From Methylophilus rhizosphaerae (GTDB lineage Bacteria > Pseudomonadota > Gammaproteobacteria > Burkholderiales > Methylophilaceae): a stretch of 64,000 bases of DNA. Under the pieces are notes generated by a model. It ran no database searches, was not told the DNA's origin, and saw nothing but the letters and a program-made list of their open reading frames with translations. The stretch's first letter is position 1. Each line of letters starts with the position of its first letter. A program made the position numbers and the translations under genes. The stretch is taken from positions 62,001 through 126,000 of the forward strand of contig NZ_FNFX01000003.1 of NCBI RefSeq assembly GCF_900100975.1. The letters run 5' to 3'. Below are positions 63,176-64,000 of this stretch, piece after piece.

Positions 63176-64000
63176 ATGATAGAAACCGATCGACTTGTTG
63201 CTCCCGCTACTGCCAGCGTTCAGGAAGAAGCGCTGGAGCGTGCCCTGCGCCCCAAGCTGCTGGATGAATATGTCGGGCAGGAAAAGGCCCGTGGCCAACT
63301 CGAAATTTTCATCAACGCCGCCCGTGGAAGACAAGAGGCGCTGGACCATGTGCTATTGTTCGGCCCGCCTGGCCTCGGGAAAACCACATTAGCGCATATT
63401 ATCGCCAAGGAAATGGGCGTCAACCTGCGTATGACTTCCGGTCCGGTGCTGGAACGCGCTGGTGACCTGGCGGCGCTGCTGACTAATCTCGAACCTAATG
63501 ATGTCCTGTTTATCGATGAAATTCACCGTTTAAGTCCGGTGGTGGAAGAGATTCTGTACCCGGCGATGGAAGATTATCGGCTGGATATCATGATAGGCGA
63601 AGGTCCTGCTGCCCGTAGTGTGCGCCTCGATTTGCCGCCATTCACGCTGGTGGGTGCGACCACCCGTGCCGGTATGCTGACCAACCCATTGCGTGACCGC
63701 TTTGGTATTGTCGCCCGCCTGGAATTTTACAGCCATGACGAACTGGCGAGTATCGTGGCGCGTTCGGCCACGTTGCTGGAAGTGGACATGCAGCAGGCAG
63801 GTGCGTTTGAAATTGCACGCCGGGCACGTGGCACGCCACGTATTGCCAACCGTTTGCTGCGCCGCGTGCGCGATTATGCGCAGGTGAAATCTGATGGCGT
63901 GGTGACGGATATCATTGCCGATGCCGCACTGAAAATGCTGGATGTTGACCAGCAAGGCCTGGATGTGATGGACCGCAAGCTATTGCAAGCCGTGGTTGAA
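63176..64000 (+). CDS. ruvB: Holliday junction branch migration helicase RuvB (3' end outside window)
   Basis: The frame is open to the end of the window; 275 residues are visible. The start at 63176 gives [10 protein letters not shown] then [22 protein letters not shown], as in RuvB. Walker A is [20 protein letters not shown], Walker B FIDEIHRL, sensor GATTRAGML and RDRFGI arginine finger region. The last third with the winged-helix domain lies outside. Gap of 132 bases to ruvA. Confidence 0.95.
   Translation, partial: MIETDRLVAPATASVQEEALERALRPKLLDEYVGQEKARGQLEIFINAARGRQEALDHVLLFGPPGLGKTTLAHIIAKEMGVNLRMTSGPVLERAGDLAALLTNLEPNDVLFIDEIHRLSPVVEEILYPAMEDYRLDIMIGEGPAARSVRLDLPPFTLVGATTRAGMLTNPLRDRFGIVARLEFYSHDELASIVARSATLLEVDMQQAGAFEIARRARGTPRIANRLLRRVRDYAQVKSDGVVTDIIADAALKMLDVDQQGLDVMDRKLLQAVVE

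Noticed and set aside
62645-63349. 234-codon minus-strand frame over ruvA and ruvB
   Set aside because: Antisense to strongly conserved genes; no ribosome site.

Overview
The window is about 64 kb of bacterial chromosome, roughly half GC by eye and densely coded, with a gene set and order typical of Betaproteobacteria. The best family-level guess is Methylophilaceae (obligate methylotrophs). The reasons are two fused SoxYZ-like carriers of the kind found beside PQQ/quinoprotein dehydrogenases, the rplM-rpsI-argC-bactofilin-erpA-anmK-tyrS backbone, a kdsD-lptCAB-rpoN block and a fmdB-DUF502-aspS block. This placement is inference; there is no rRNA or tRNA gene in the window to confirm it.

Layout. 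0-3.5 kb: end of a murein transglycosylase gene (mltA), the ubiquinone genes ubiC-ubiA, and a convergent FimV-like gene. 3.8-11.1 kb: ribosomal proteins, argC, a coiled-coil protein, bactofilin, erpA, citrate synthase, anmK and tyrS. 11.2-15.8 kb: a minus-strand envelope operon kdsD-lptC-lptA-lptB-rpoN, without the usual kdsC and hpf. 16-19.1 kb: a Kef-type cation/proton exchanger and a ThiO-like oxidase.

19.26-26.95 kb: a 7.6-kb integrative element in the 3' end of moaC. It is bounded by an 89-bp direct repeat that re-supplies the moaC tail. It carries a tyrosine recombinase, an AlpA-like regulator, a fused AEP primase/SF3 helicase, an iteron cluster that looks like a replication origin, a free-standing FtsH-like (M41) peptidase domain and several unknown small genes. 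It has no capsid, terminase or conjugation genes, so it resembles a minimal P4-type satellite or plasmid-like island. This is the most novel part of the window.

26.9-44.5 kb: moaC, an M48 protease with TPR-like tail, a SoxYZ-like protein, ahpC-ahpF, a FAD oxidoreductase, a CHASE3-GGDEF cyclase, hda, a PerM-like permease, purM, two DUF3108 proteins, an RsmB-like rRNA methyltransferase, a dicarboxylate/amino-acid symporter, a GNAT enzyme and an EamA transporter behind an unusually structured leader. 44.5-52.4 kb: ampD, a CaCA exchanger, pilS-pilR, a sigma factor-DUF3619-DUF3106 operon, and a PBP7-type endopeptidase. 52.5-64 kb: gcvH, fmdB-DUF502-aspS, apt, a VOC protein, a second SoxYZ-like carrier, yjbQ, a CBS protein, a MarR-DUF4440-EamA unit with a clear operator-promoter, and yebC-ruvC-ruvA-ruvB (ruvB runs off the end).

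The chromosome part is housekeeping: envelope building and recycling (mltA, anmK, ampD, PBP7, kdsD-lpt), translation (rplM, rpsI, tyrS, aspS), oxidative stress (ahpCF) and recombination (ruvABC). I saw no CRISPR array, insertion sequence, tRNA or rRNA.
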